DNA of 37,748 nt from a virus. The stretch lies in the IMG/VR virus record IMGVR_UViG_3300037041_000373, positions 1-37,748 of that record; one strand, 5' to 3'. Of this stretch, positions 30,076 through 37,748 are shown piece after piece; position 1 is the first letter of the stretch; each line of letters starts with the position of its first letter. A program made the translations under genes and the position numbers. Under the pieces are notes generated by a model. That model had not been told where the DNA came from and did not search any database. It saw only the letters and a program-made list of their open reading frames with translations.

Positions 30076-30281
30076 CCACACACATTACAAAGACATGGTT
30101 TGACGGAAAGAACATCGTCACGCAGGAGATACCCGTGGAAGAAGTCTACAAGCGTGAGTGGGTAGGGCTGACGGATGAGGAGATCGAGGACGTTTTCTTT
30201 GACATGGGTCAGTACGCCAAGGTTGACCTCAAGGTCTTTGCAACTGCCATCGAAGCCTACCTCAAGGAGAAGAACACATGA
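30072..30281 (+). CDS. 69-aa acidic protein with LTDEE motif
   Basis: ATGA-coupled. HITKTWFDGKNIVTQEIPVEEVY is followed by WVGLTDEEIEDVFFDMG and ends IEAYLKEKNT. The LTDEE coding segment shares 19 identical bases with the 121-aa gene (28924-28942 and 30165-30183). The last codons contain the ribosome binding site of the next gene. Function unknown; such LTDEE proteins are frequent in phage genomes. Confidence 0.65.
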   Translation: MTTHITKTWFDGKNIVTQEIPVEEVYKREWVGLTDEEIEDVFFDMGQYAKVDLKVFATAIEAYLKEKNT

Positions 30282-30391
30282 CAATAGAGATTGCAGCCGA
30301 CAACGAGGGTTTTTACGGATTACCTCAAGAGTCGGTAAGTACGCCAAACGCGGGCGGCAAATGCGTGACAGTCGGAGAGACGACACCATGA
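30278..30391 (+). CDS. 37-aa ORF in the coupled chain
   Basis: ATG at 30278 after AAGGAGAAGAACAC; ATGA overlap with both neighbours. Product begins MTIEIAADNEGFYGLPQES. Too short to classify. Its position in an unbroken chain of overlaps, with a strong ribosome binding site, is the main support. Confidence 0.5.
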   Translation: MTIEIAADNEGFYGLPQESVSTPNAGGKCVTVGETTP

Positions 30392-30558
30392 CCACACACG
30401 GCGGTAAACGAGAAGGCGCAGGCAGGCCGCCTAAAGACATAGCCGCTGGCCGTGTCTACACACTGCACGCCGCTGGCGTCAGCATCAGAGAGATAGCGCG
30501 GCGGTTTGAGGTAAGCAAGACCGTAATCAACAGGCTGTTAAAAAATGTCAAACTTTAA
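30388..30558 (+). CDS. 56-aa helix-turn-helix protein
   Basis: ATG at 30388 overlaps the previous stop. GGKREGAGRPPKDIA is a basic N-terminal arm (with an AT-hook-like GRPP). VYTLHAAGVSIREIARRFEVSKTVINRLL is a typical resolvase/transposase-type helix-turn-helix. Probably a small DNA-binding regulator, and the only clear HTH protein outside the terminase. It is a candidate to bind the control-region repeats, but nothing shows that directly. Confidence 0.75.
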   Translation: MTTHGGKREGAGRPPKDIAAGRVYTLHAAGVSIREIARRFEVSKTVINRLLKNVKL

Positions 30559-30712
30559 AACTTGGACGCAAGAGAACCTGGCTCAGTTTGCCGAGGAAGC
30601 AAACGCAAGACTGATTCAGCAGAATGAACGTATCGAAATTCTTCAGCGAGATGTGAAGGACGCCATTGAGGCGTATCGGGCGCTTATGCGTTCGACAGCG
30701 CTTGGGAAGTAA
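30545..30712 (+). CDS. 55-aa helical protein ending the plus-strand operon
   Basis: ATG at 30545 overlaps the HTH gene by 14 bases. SNFKTWTQENLAQFAEEANARLIQQNERIEILQRDVKDAIEAYRALM is a nearly continuous helix with coiled-coil spacing. Its last 29 bases overlap the end of the convergent endolysin gene. No terminator is visible between them. Confidence 0.6.
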   Translation: MSNFKTWTQENLAQFAEEANARLIQQNERIEILQRDVKDAIEAYRALMRSTALGK

Positions 30713-31193
30713 CGCCGGCCACACGGGTAGACCAGCCGTTCTTGTAGACCGACCAGTGTGGCAGGCTTTTCAAGAACGTCAGTCTGGCTAGCCCGTAGAG
30801 TTCGATCACTTTCTTCACGTCACAGGCGGCGGCAGCGGCGAGCGTCTTGGGGCCGATCTGGCCGTCAGCCGTAACGCCAAGGCAGGACTGAAGCAGCTTG
30901 GCCGCACGCCCGACGCCGCTGTTGACGGCGAAGTCAAACACGCAGTGGTCAAGGCCATCGGGTAGTTCGTCGCCGTTGATGGCGTCCCAGTACTTGCGCT
31001 TGTACATGGGGGCGACTGTTTCGGCGGTAAGCTCAGTCATCTCTTTGACGCTGGCGGGCCTGCCCAGCCACGCAGACCAGACAGCGCGGGTGACGCCCTT
31101 GTTGGTCATGCCGCCTGGGTCTAGCGGGTCATCAGAAAAGCCGCCTTCGTAGGACAGCACTGACGCCAGCGCCGCCGTAAAATTGTCTTTCAC
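30684..31193 (-). CDS. Endolysin, glycoside hydrolase 108 family
   Basis: 169 aa. The catalytic region SVLSYEGGFSDDPLDPGGMTNKGVT (11-35) is typical of GH108 muramidases, with the Glu at residue 16 in EGG as the expected acid. C-terminal half (LLQSCLGVTADGQIGPKTLAAA) is the peptidoglycan-binding domain of the PG_binding_3 type. No signal peptide, so it depends on the holin encoded just upstream; start overlaps the holin stop (ATGA). Last gene of the late operon. Confidence 0.9.
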   Translation of the reverse strand: MKDNFTAALASVLSYEGGFSDDPLDPGGMTNKGVTRAVWSAWLGRPASVKEMTELTAETVAPMYKRKYWDAINGDELPDGLDHCVFDFAVNSGVGRAAKLLQSCLGVTADGQIGPKTLAAAAACDVKKVIELYGLARLTFLKSLPHWSVYKNGWSTRVAGVTSQALSNA

Positions 31194-31558
31194 TTCTTAA
31201 AGCCGGCCAGTATGCGGCTGCCAAACAGAAAACCAAAGGCGATGTTGGCGGCTTCTAAGGCAATGACCTTGATTTCCGCCTCGACCGGCACGTACAGCGT
31301 GCTGATGCCGACGCCAATGACCGCCAGAGCGCCTATATAGCGTGCAGAGGCACGCAAATCAACGACCCACTGGCTAGGCTGCCCGATGGGCTTATCAAGC
31401 TCTGCAAGGGCTTTAATCTTCTCGACTTCATTGTTGTCGAGTTTGATCTGGTCTTCAATACTGGTGGCCTTGACGCCGCCGAAAAATCGCGTCATGGCCT
31501 GCTTGATGCCTTCGATGCCGACCGGCACCAAAGCGCCGATGATGGACTCGACAATCAC
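31190..31558 (-). CDS. Holin-like membrane protein
   Basis: 122 aa. N-terminal hydrophobic segment (SIIGALVPVGIEGI), a charged middle (DQIKLDNNEVEKIKALAELD), then two hydrophobic segments (IGALAVIGVGISTLYVPV and VIALEAANIAFGFLFGS) and a basic end. This fits the three-segment holin family (GTA_holin_3TM-like). Place directly upstream of the endolysin supports it. It would form the membrane lesion that releases the endolysin. Confidence 0.75.
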   Translation of the reverse strand: MIVESIIGALVPVGIEGIKQAMTRFFGGVKATSIEDQIKLDNNEVEKIKALAELDKPIGQPSQWVVDLRASARYIGALAVIGVGISTLYVPVEAEIKVIALEAANIAFGFLFGSRILAGFKK

Positions 31559-31776
31559 TTGTCGGCCTTGGCTTCCAGCTTGTCAAAGATTTTAGCCAGC
31601 ATGTCTTTGATCTCGCGGGCGTCTTCGCGGTAGTCGTTGCGGGCCACATAGTTGCTGGGCAACGCCCGCACATCAGCGTCTAAGCGCTCCAGCGACTTCG
31701 TGATGTTGTTCAGCGTCCACCCACCAAAGAAAGACGCCAGCATGATTGCGCCGTTGAACAGAACTTGGTAATCCAT
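31555..31776 (-). CDS. Small membrane protein of the lysis cassette
   Basis: 73 aa, overlapping the holin start. One N-terminal transmembrane segment (YQVLFNGAIMLASFFGGWTL), then a charged helix (ITKSLERLDADVRAL, IKDMLAKIFDKLEAKADK). Could be a second holin, antiholin or spanin-like component; no lipobox or Rz1-like overlap is visible. Function inferred from place and topology. Confidence 0.6.
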   Translation of the reverse strand: MDYQVLFNGAIMLASFFGGWTLNNITKSLERLDADVRALPSNYVARNDYREDAREIKDMLAKIFDKLEAKADK

Positions 31777-34344
31777 TTAGCGCTCCGCTAGTGCGTTTTG
31801 GTTTTGTTGTGCCGGCATTTGTGCCAAGCCAGGCGTAATACGAGCGCCTACTTGTTGCCCTAGCAAGTTTACCGTCTGCTGCTCCGCCTGCTTTGCCATT
31901 GCATTTTTAATTGACTGCGCCGCGACAGCAGGGTTCGTCATTTCGCGGGCCAACTCCAGTGCCAACTTGTCGTCAACAACACCCAGCAATTTTTTAACGA
32001 CCGCGTTATAGACTGTAATCGGCAGCGACAAAATAGATGGCAGAGGCGCAACGCCGGCCTCTTTACCCATCGCTGTTGCAACGCCTTTAATGTCCTTGCC
32101 GCCTGCACGGCCAGCAGCCGCCAACGATTGAAATTCGGCCTCACGGGCCAAGTCATCACGCACGGCATTGACAGCCGTCAGTTGTTCAGGCGTTAGCTTG
32201 GATGTCAGATTGCTAATCCGCTGTTCTATCGCCAAAGCGTTTGCGCCAGGCGGCAGCGGCGGGCTAAGTTTGTTACCGCTGGCTTTTGCCGTGGCTTCAA
32301 TTTGCGCCAGTCGTTGCGCGTCGCCGCTAATGGCATCAAACCGCGCCCGCAAGTTCATGCCGGACTGGTCAAAAATGTCAATGGCGCGACCGTGATCGCG
32401 CATAAAGTTGGCCAGCTTAGTTTGGCTAACATCACCCGTTACTGCATCCACCACTTTTTTGCGGAACAGGTCTTCAATGCCTGCGCGCGCCACTACAAGC
32501 GCGTCAGGGTTGTTGCCAAACAGTTGGGTAAACTGCCGCGCCTCGGACTCACCGTTAGGCGTGAAGTATTTGCTGACCACATCTTCAGGCCGAATCTTGC
32601 CTTCAGCGCCGCTGGTGCGCTTAAACAGATCCGCGTTAACGCCTTCTTTAAATCGCGGCGCATATTGCGTGCGGTATGTGTTGACGGCGTTGGCGTAGGC
32701 AGACTTGGCGTCATCGGTCAGCGTAGTGCTTTTGCCGATTGCGTCATCTATGGCGGTGTGCAACGACCGCAGGTTTCGCAGCGTTGTGGCGGCCATAGGC
32801 GCGTTGCTGGCCGAAGCGGCGGCGATGTCTGCGTTGATGGCCTTGCGAACATCATCAAGCTGCGCCAAAGTTGCTTCAGGTGGGCCGGCAGGTGCGGCTA
32901 CAGGCTTTGCTGCTTTAAAGCCGGCTTTGCCAATTGTTGCCACTTCAGCTTCCGACACGGCAGGTGCAAAACTGCGAAGTTTGCGAACAGTGTCCGGTGC
33001 AGTTTCCGTAGCAAAATCAGACAGCTTACGGCCAAGAATAGTTTCAGCTTCCTGGACGACGTTTGACACATCAATCCGCGCATCGCCCGCAGCGTCAAAC
33101 GCGGCTTTGTACGCCGGTTCAACCACGCCTTTTTTAACCGACTGTCTTTCTGCGTTGGCTGCTGCGGATAGCGTATTGCCAACTTCAGTTGGGCTTACAT
33201 CAACCAATCCACGGTTAATCTGTGCTTTTACCTTTGCCGCTTGATCGGCAAAATTTTGTTGCACACGCGCTTCTTGCGCCAGCCTGGCTTGGTTTGATTG
33301 CGAAGCGGCACCAGCATATTCCGTAGCCACCTCAGGACGCTCGGCCAATGACTTTCCAAAAGCCGAAAACTTAGTGCTGCCTGCTGTCGCCGCAACTTCG
33401 GCGGCTGTCGGCGCGGAGCCAGGCGTAATGATTGCGCCTTTGTTTGTCAGCGCGTTAACGATGTCGTCGCCCTTACCTTCAACGGCGTCTAGGTATGTAG
33501 CCGATTTAAGGTCAGACAATTTGCGAACGTATTTGGCCGCGCCCTTGACAACGGCTTGACCAACTGTAGGCACCAGCGCGCCAATTGCAGCGCCCGTGGC
33601 TGCGTCTTCTGGGTTGACAAGCGCAGCAGACGCGCCGCCGGTAATAGCGCCGCCCAACGCCCGCGTACCTACGCTGGCCACGCCAGGCGTCATGCCGGTC
33701 TGAAAACCTGACGTTTTAATCGAAGTGGCCAGCGGCGTCAAAAACTTAGCCAGCGAAGGGGCCATGTTTGCAACCGCTTTAACAGGCGCGGCGATAGCGC
33801 CGCCCACTGGCATGGTAGCTAAAATTTCCCCGCCTAACTCACCAGTGCCAGTCGCGATAGGAAACTCTTGCTTAAACGGTGCGACGGTGGCCTGTGATTC
33901 TGCGCGGCGTTTAGCAGCATCTTCAATCAAAGCGGTGCCGGCTTGCTGAATAAGGTTAAGCGGGCGTCGCCCTGTAACCAAACTAGATAAAGTTTGATTT
34001 GGCTGGCCTGTATCGCCAATTGCACGAATTGCTTTGCCGACAAGTTGCTGGCCGCCAAACATGATGTTGCCGCCGGCGCTAATTACGCCTTGCGAAATTG
34101 CTTCAATAGGCGCGCCAATAGTGCTTAGAAAGCCGCGCTCTTGGCGGGGGCCAGGCACGCCGTCGGTAGGCGGCTGGACGGTCGGCGCAGGCGTAGGCGC
34201 GTCATCGGTAAGCCAATTGCCACCCACAAGATACGCTTTTGCGCCTTGCTTATTTGTGGCCGATTGCGTAATGGGTTGCCATTGATCGCCCACCAAAACG
34301 ACGCGTTCGCCAGTCGTAGGATTTGTCGCTGTTTGCAAAGGCAT
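31777..34344 (-). CDS. Large ejection / internal virion protein
   Basis: 855 aa. N-terminus (TATNPTTGERVVLVGDQWQPI, GAKAYLVGGNWL) has two short repeats of a beta motif seen in injected virion proteins. Then a glycine/alanine-rich, possibly membrane-active region (GGEILATMPVGGAIAAPVKAV, GGAITGGASAALVNPEDAATGAAIGALVP), and a long helical part to the end. Size, composition and place among late genes before lysis fit a P22 gp16/gp20-like ejection protein forming the DNA conduit. No enzyme domain is visible. Confidence 0.65.
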   Translation of the reverse strand: MPLQTATNPTTGERVVLVGDQWQPITQSATNKQGAKAYLVGGNWLTDDAPTPAPTVQPPTDGVPGPRQERGFLSTIGAPIEAISQGVISAGGNIMFGGQQLVGKAIRAIGDTGQPNQTLSSLVTGRRPLNLIQQAGTALIEDAAKRRAESQATVAPFKQEFPIATGTGELGGEILATMPVGGAIAAPVKAVANMAPSLAKFLTPLATSIKTSGFQTGMTPGVASVGTRALGGAITGGASAALVNPEDAATGAAIGALVPTVGQAVVKGAAKYVRKLSDLKSATYLDAVEGKGDDIVNALTNKGAIITPGSAPTAAEVAATAGSTKFSAFGKSLAERPEVATEYAGAASQSNQARLAQEARVQQNFADQAAKVKAQINRGLVDVSPTEVGNTLSAAANAERQSVKKGVVEPAYKAAFDAAGDARIDVSNVVQEAETILGRKLSDFATETAPDTVRKLRSFAPAVSEAEVATIGKAGFKAAKPVAAPAGPPEATLAQLDDVRKAINADIAAASASNAPMAATTLRNLRSLHTAIDDAIGKSTTLTDDAKSAYANAVNTYRTQYAPRFKEGVNADLFKRTSGAEGKIRPEDVVSKYFTPNGESEARQFTQLFGNNPDALVVARAGIEDLFRKKVVDAVTGDVSQTKLANFMRDHGRAIDIFDQSGMNLRARFDAISGDAQRLAQIEATAKASGNKLSPPLPPGANALAIEQRISNLTSKLTPEQLTAVNAVRDDLAREAEFQSLAAAGRAGGKDIKGVATAMGKEAGVAPLPSILSLPITVYNAVVKKLLGVVDDKLALELAREMTNPAVAAQSIKNAMAKQAEQQTVNLLGQQVGARITPGLAQMPAQQNQNALAER

Positions 34345-34353
34345 CTTGCGTCC

Positions 34354-35727
34354 TTAATCGGGGGTAAATCCGGCCGGCGGCGCGACGCGTGCAGCAGGCG
34401 CTGCGCCAGGCGAACGAGGTGTAGGCGCGCCGTCAGCTTTGTACGAATAGGTCATGTCGTAGGCTTCGCGCATCCGTGCGCGAGCGCCTTGAACATCGCC
34501 GATGGCTTGATCAAGCGCTGCTTTAACATCAGCCGCATCTTGCCGCCGATCAATTGCGCTAAACGAAGCAGTAAGCTGTTTGCCCTCTTGGTTCGATACG
34601 TTGCCCAGCGCGCCACCCGTTTTGGAAGCATCGCGCAAGTCTTGCAGCGCCTGAAAGCCGCCTTTGGCAACCACCTTGTCGTACAGCGCTTGTGCAGCGC
34701 GGCCTTCGGCGGTAATGCCTGGCAAGCGCCCTGCGGCAATGCCAGTAATTGAAGCCAAGCCAGGGTGATTGCGAAGCTCGGTAAGGTCTTTGATAAACGA
34801 ATCGGATTTCTTTTCAAAGCCGGTAACGGCCGTAGTGGCTTGCGGCAACGCCGCTTCACGCTTTTGAATCTCTTTTGGTGGCAGTGATTCTTGCGCGGCG
34901 GCGGGGGCCATCTTTCCGCTAATGGCCTGTTCACGACTGACATACACCGGCTTGCCGGTCACAGGGTCAACAACAGCAACTGGCGGTTGCTCTGGCCGAG
35001 GCGCGGCAGGAGCGCGGCTAGCAGCGGCGATACGCACGCGCTGCGCTTCTTCCAAAGGTGTCAGCATACGCTCTTGGCGTTGCGCGTCGCGGAAGGCTTG
35101 ATAACCGGCTTGAGTAAGCGGGTAACCCAACTGCCGCATCAGCACGGCGTCAGGCGCTTCTGAAGTCAGCGCCTTAAGTTGCTGCTCACCGGCAATCCGA
35201 ACACCTGGATTGGTAGACAACAACATCTGCTTGGCTTGCATGATCTGCGCGTCTTTACCGGCCATAGCGTTGACAGGCGCGGCGGCAGGGGCCATAGCGT
35301 TAACCGTTGGCATACCGATAGACTCGTTGTAACCTGGGTATGGTTCACTAACCGGCGCGGCCATAGCGTTGATTGGTGCAGCGCCGCCAGCAGGCGGCAA
35401 GCCCATAGCAGCACGGTCTTGCAACAGTTGCCGATGCGTTTGTTGCAGTTTGAGTCCGGCGTCCATGTACTGCGGAATGCGTGACTTAATCATCGCCTGC
35501 GCGGCTTCCATCGGGTCCGATGGACCGCCTTTGGATGTGATGGTGTCCATCATCGTACTGAGCGCGGCCTCATCGCGCTTCATTTTGTCAAGTTGCATCT
35601 GCGAGACTTCAGCCTGACGCTGACCGCTTTGAATCTGTTGGACGGCGGCGTAATCGGCCAGCGCGTTCTGTTGCGGCATTTCTATGCCGCGAAAACTCAT
35701 TGCAATGTTAGGGTTTACGAGTGCCAT
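34354..35727 (-). CDS. Ejection-type virion protein with NAMA repeats
   Basis: 457 aa from the ATG at 35727 (AAGGATTGATC upstream); a TTG at 35733 is less likely. N-terminal helix with many Gln (NALADYAAVQQIQSGQRQAEV), then a Pro/Ala-rich part with three NAMA units (APINAMA, PTVNAMA, APVNAMA) about residues 118-155. A helical C-terminal half (FEKKSDSFIKDLTELRNHPGL, ARARMREAYDMTYSY) follows. Together with its neighbours it looks like one of three ejection proteins. Function inferred. Confidence 0.6.
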   Translation of the reverse strand: MALVNPNIAMSFRGIEMPQQNALADYAAVQQIQSGQRQAEVSQMQLDKMKRDEAALSTMMDTITSKGGPSDPMEAAQAMIKSRIPQYMDAGLKLQQTHRQLLQDRAAMGLPPAGGAAPINAMAAPVSEPYPGYNESIGMPTVNAMAPAAAPVNAMAGKDAQIMQAKQMLLSTNPGVRIAGEQQLKALTSEAPDAVLMRQLGYPLTQAGYQAFRDAQRQERMLTPLEEAQRVRIAAASRAPAAPRPEQPPVAVVDPVTGKPVYVSREQAISGKMAPAAAQESLPPKEIQKREAALPQATTAVTGFEKKSDSFIKDLTELRNHPGLASITGIAAGRLPGITAEGRAAQALYDKVVAKGGFQALQDLRDASKTGGALGNVSNQEGKQLTASFSAIDRRQDAADVKAALDQAIGDVQGARARMREAYDMTYSYKADGAPTPRSPGAAPAARVAPPAGFTPD

Positions 35728-35736
35728 GATCAATCC

Positions 35737-36489
35737 TTACAAATATTGACCGTAATCTTGATTGCCATACCCGCCGCCTGTGCCAAAGCCGCCACTAGCA
35801 CCGCCGCTAAAATCTAACGCCCCACCACTAGGGGTTTGTCTGTCAATAGACCTTCGCAGCAACGCATTGCGTTCTTGGCCTTGGCTGTAGCCCATGTAGT
35901 CCCTCAAGCCCGACGACAGCGCGTTAGCACCGCCCATGTAGCCAGATGCTCGGGCTTGTGCGGCTTGGCCGCCAGCCTCACCAACATTGGTGGCATACGC
36001 TTGACCAGCTTGACCCAATTGGCCCGCAGAAGTTTGCGCCATACCGGCCAGAGATTGCAATGGGTTAAGGCGCGATTGATTCTCAATCTGGTAGCGGTTA
36101 AAGGCGTTGGTGTACTCTTGGCTGCCCATCTCTTGGCCGTAGCGTGCAGCCGCTTTTAGCGCACCACCGGAGATCAGACCGCCACGGGCGGCTGCTTGAC
36201 GATCTAGTGCCTTCTGGCCTTCAGACAACCGAAAACCGTAGCCTGGGTCTGCTTGAAACTGCTGCATGCCGAACGGCGTATACCTAGACGCCGCTTCCAG
36301 TTCTGGCAGCGCACGAACACCGGCTTCGCGGAACGGGGCTTGCAGTTCGACCTGACGGTTAAACTGTTCGCGTTGCAACTCGCCCGCACGGTCAGCAGCA
36401 CCCGCTTGCACATCTGCTGCGCTACCGGCAGCATCAGCGCCAATTAAAGCGCTACCCACCATTGCGGCGGCCATCCATCCCATAGGCAT
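35737..36489 (-). CDS. DNA transfer / ejection-type protein
   Basis: 250 aa. Hydrophobic Ala/Gly-rich start (GWMAAAMVGSALIGADAAGSAADV), then a long Gln/Glu helix (ELQREQFNRQVELQAPFREAG). DPGYGFRLSEGQKALDRQAAARGGLISGGALK is a very common signature in podovirus DNA-transfer proteins. The C-terminus is Gly-rich (DFSGGASGGFGTGGGYG). It probably leaves the head with the DNA and inserts in the envelope, as P22 gp7 does. Confidence 0.7.
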   Translation of the reverse strand: MPMGWMAAAMVGSALIGADAAGSAADVQAGAADRAGELQREQFNRQVELQAPFREAGVRALPELEAASRYTPFGMQQFQADPGYGFRLSEGQKALDRQAAARGGLISGGALKAAARYGQEMGSQEYTNAFNRYQIENQSRLNPLQSLAGMAQTSAGQLGQAGQAYATNVGEAGGQAAQARASGYMGGANALSSGLRDYMGYSQGQERNALLRRSIDRQTPSGGALDFSGGASGGFGTGGGYGNQDYGQYL

Positions 36490-36490
36490 A

Positions 36491-36841
36491 TCAGTTCCTT
36501 TCGATCAGTACCTGATCAATTTTTTCCGCATCTGTTTCATCAGTCGCATGGATACAAAACCATTCTGAATCTTCAAGTGCTTCTATTGTGTGATTTACGT
36601 GCGATTTTATTTCAATACAGGCGGGAGCGCGATATTCTTTTTGCGTGTTGTCGGTCTTAACGATAACGCGCCCTTTGGCCAAAATGCTCAAATGGCTGTA
36701 CTTATGTGCGTGCTGACCGGCTTCAAAGCCTTTGGGAATCACCATTCGCTTAGCGTAAAGGCCGTCAGAAAAATGATGCTCAACCTGCGGGTCTACGGCA
36801 AATTGACCCTCGCGTTCGCGCATAAGCTCAACTAGTTCCAT
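36491..36841 (-). CDS. Cupin-fold protein in the late operon
   Basis: 116 aa. The cupin motif is clear: GFEAGQHAHKYSHLSILAKGRVIV (H44, H46, H50 as likely metal ligands) and later NHTIEALEDSEWFCIHAT (H84). Between are TDNTQKEYRAPACIEI strands of a single beta barrel. Metal binding is likely; substrate unknown. Start overlaps the previous stop (TGATG). It lies among virion genes, so a structural or metabolic add-on role is possible. Confidence 0.8.
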   Translation of the reverse strand: MELVELMREREGQFAVDPQVEHHFSDGLYAKRMVIPKGFEAGQHAHKYSHLSILAKGRVIVKTDNTQKEYRAPACIEIKSHVNHTIEALEDSEWFCIHATDETDAEKIDQVLIERN

Positions 36842-37176
36842 CAGCTAACCTCGCGGCCCGACACGCGCATGTTGATGGCACTGGCGGTGCCGGCCAAGGT
36901 CGAGATAAAGTCGCCAGGGTTCAGCACTTGGCCGACCAGTTCAGGAAAGGTGTAGACCTCCGCTGGCTGAAGCGTCTTGGTCTTGGAGATCAAGTTAAGG
37001 TTGCCCGCCGCGCCTGCGACAGTGACCAAGTTGACGCTGATGGCCGCAGCAGTTGCGCTGTAGTTGGTGGCGGTGAACTTGTCAATGATCGTGGTCACAT
37101 TGCTGGCAGTGTACTGCGTGGTTTGTGCAGCCGCAACGATCTTGGCGGGTACAAGGACTTTTACTGTGACGGTCAC
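36841..37176 (-). CDS. Small beta-rich late protein
   Basis: 111 aa, low in charge, beta-rich: QTTQYTASNVTTIIDKFTATN, AAAISVNLVTVAGAAGN, FPELVGQVLNPGDFISTLAG. Ends MRVSGREVS. It starts 9 bases after the fiber-like gene. This pattern is common in small virion-associated proteins of environmental podoviruses, without proven role. Confidence 0.6.
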   Translation of the reverse strand: MTVTVKVLVPAKIVAAAQTTQYTASNVTTIIDKFTATNYSATAAAISVNLVTVAGAAGNLNLISKTKTLQPAEVYTFPELVGQVLNPGDFISTLAGTASAINMRVSGREVS

Positions 37177-37185
37177 GATTAACTC

Positions 37186-37748
37186 CTATTGTTCAGTTTG
37201 AGTTACGGCCAAAACAACCGCAGGCGCTGCTGGCGCAAAAGCTGTAGCCGCCACAGTGGCAATGCTGACGTTGGTGCTGTTGGCAGCGTACATGACCTCA
37301 ATAAAGTCACCGGCCAGCAAAGACGCAACTTCGTTAAGCGACACCACCAGATAGCCGTTGTTCAACGTGATGGACGCGACGCGGGCTGAGTTGGGGAAGT
37401 CTGTAGTGCCATTAAGCCGCAACCAAACCCAAACAGACTTTTGTGCGGCATTGTTTGACGTAATCTGCACCGAACAGGCGATATTGTATAGCCCCGCTTG
37501 CGCGACAAACACTTGCGAAGTTGTCGTGCCAATTGACACACCGTTGGCAATTAACGTGCTGTTAAGCGTTAGCGGGTAAGCTGTGTTTGCTGCAACAGGG
37601 CTTTGGCTATTGGTCTTGGCGAACTCACCATAGTAAATTTGCTGCTCAATAGTTGGCCGGACAAAGATAACGCCAGCAGTAGCGTCAACTTGCAACACAG
37701 CGGCAATCGGCACCACGTTGTTGGGTGCTGTTGGCTTGACATTGGTAA
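37186..37748 (-). CDS. Tail fiber-like protein spanning the contig join, C-terminal part
   Basis: C-terminal part of the 408-aa protein that starts at 791. Bases 37622-37748 duplicate 1-127, so the unique part here is 37186-37621. The last 135 or so residues (SPVAANTAYPLTLNS, then VFVAQAGLYNIACSVQ, SVWVWLRLNG, LAGDFIEVMYAA) have the alternating pattern of a C1q/TNF-like jelly-roll, a common trimeric receptor-binding fold at phage fiber tips. A gene caller that ignores circularity would start it wrongly at an internal Met (37716). Fold call is by pattern only. Confidence 0.75.
   Translation of the reverse strand, partial: TNVKPTAPNNVVPIAAVLQVDATAGVIFVRPTIEQQIYYGEFAKTNSQSPVAANTAYPLTLNSTLIANGVSIGTTTSQVFVAQAGLYNIACSVQITSNNAAQKSVWVWLRLNGTTDFPNSARVASITLNNGYLVVSLNEVASLLAGDFIEVMYAANSTNVSIATVAATAFAPAAPAVVLAVTQTEQ
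37622..37748. repeat. Terminal direct repeat, right copy (assembly overlap)
   Basis: Exact copy of bases 1-127. For analysis, one copy should be dropped and the sequence treated as a circle of 37,621 bp. Confidence 0.95.

Noticed and set aside
30388-30558. Lysogeny repressor
   Set aside because: It is a single small resolvase-type HTH with no dimer or cleavage domain, and no integrase or attachment site was found.
1-37748. tRNA or other known structured RNA genes
   Set aside because: No cloverleaf with a CCA-ready end or conserved T-loop was noticed by eye; a tRNAscan run would be needed for proof.

Overview
The window is one complete, circularised genome of a tailed phage with a short, P22-like virion (podovirus type), about 37,621 bp of unique sequence. 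Bases 1-127 are repeated exactly at 37622-37748. A tail gene on the minus strand reads in frame across the join, so the ends are an assembly cut inside a gene and not biological termini. The head-tail set (portal, coat, scaffold, gp4-like and gp10-like tail factors, headful-type terminase) points to a phage of Gram-negative bacteria, most likely Pseudomonadota. No integrase, CI-type repressor, tRNA, CRISPR array or transposase was seen, so a lytic lifestyle is the default reading. The host cannot be named from the sequence.

Layout. (1) Late operon, minus strand: it starts at the small terminase (15989), runs down to base 1, re-enters at 37621 and continues to 30684. Order: TerS, TerL, DUF6496-like, portal, helical small protein, small virion protein, a receptor-binding cassette (beta-helix tailspike, 56-aa coupled ORF, Mtd-like/pectate-lyase-like spike, 67-aa ORF, lectin-like tail protein), scaffold, coat, three small head genes separated by UUCG-loop hairpins, gp4-like and gp10-like tail factors, a fiber-like protein, a small virion protein, a cupin, three ejection-type proteins, a small membrane protein, holin and GH108 endolysin. 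One HNH endonuclease gene (13503-13904) is inserted on the opposite strand. (2) Control region 15990-16710: non-coding, with a late promoter candidate, a 17-bp palindrome, about 18 copies of a 9-bp repeat (TTGGGTCAA or its complement) in a patterned FF-RR arrangement, an AT-rich stretch with a TGTATACAC pair, and a strong sigma70-like early promoter. (3) Early genes, plus strand, 16711-19594: small proteins of unknown function with near-identical ribosome binding sites or ATGA overlaps, in GC-rich DNA with three NotI octamers in 1 kb. (4) Replication genes, minus strand, 25876-19603: small ORF, RecB/Cas4-like nuclease (DUF2800), ssDNA-binding-type protein, family A DNA polymerase, primase-SF3 helicase. 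(5) From a divergent promoter at about 25.9 kb, plus strand: VRR-NUC nuclease, unknown protein, SNF2-type helicase, then a chain of tiny, mostly ATGA-coupled genes (27781-30712) with internal duplications.

Replication probably uses the phage's own primase-helicase, polymerase and ssDNA-binding protein, with the nucleases and SNF2 helicase in recombination or processing. The least explained parts are the patterned repeat array between the two divergent operons, the duplicated and mosaic mini-gene cluster, and the matched hairpins around the head genes.
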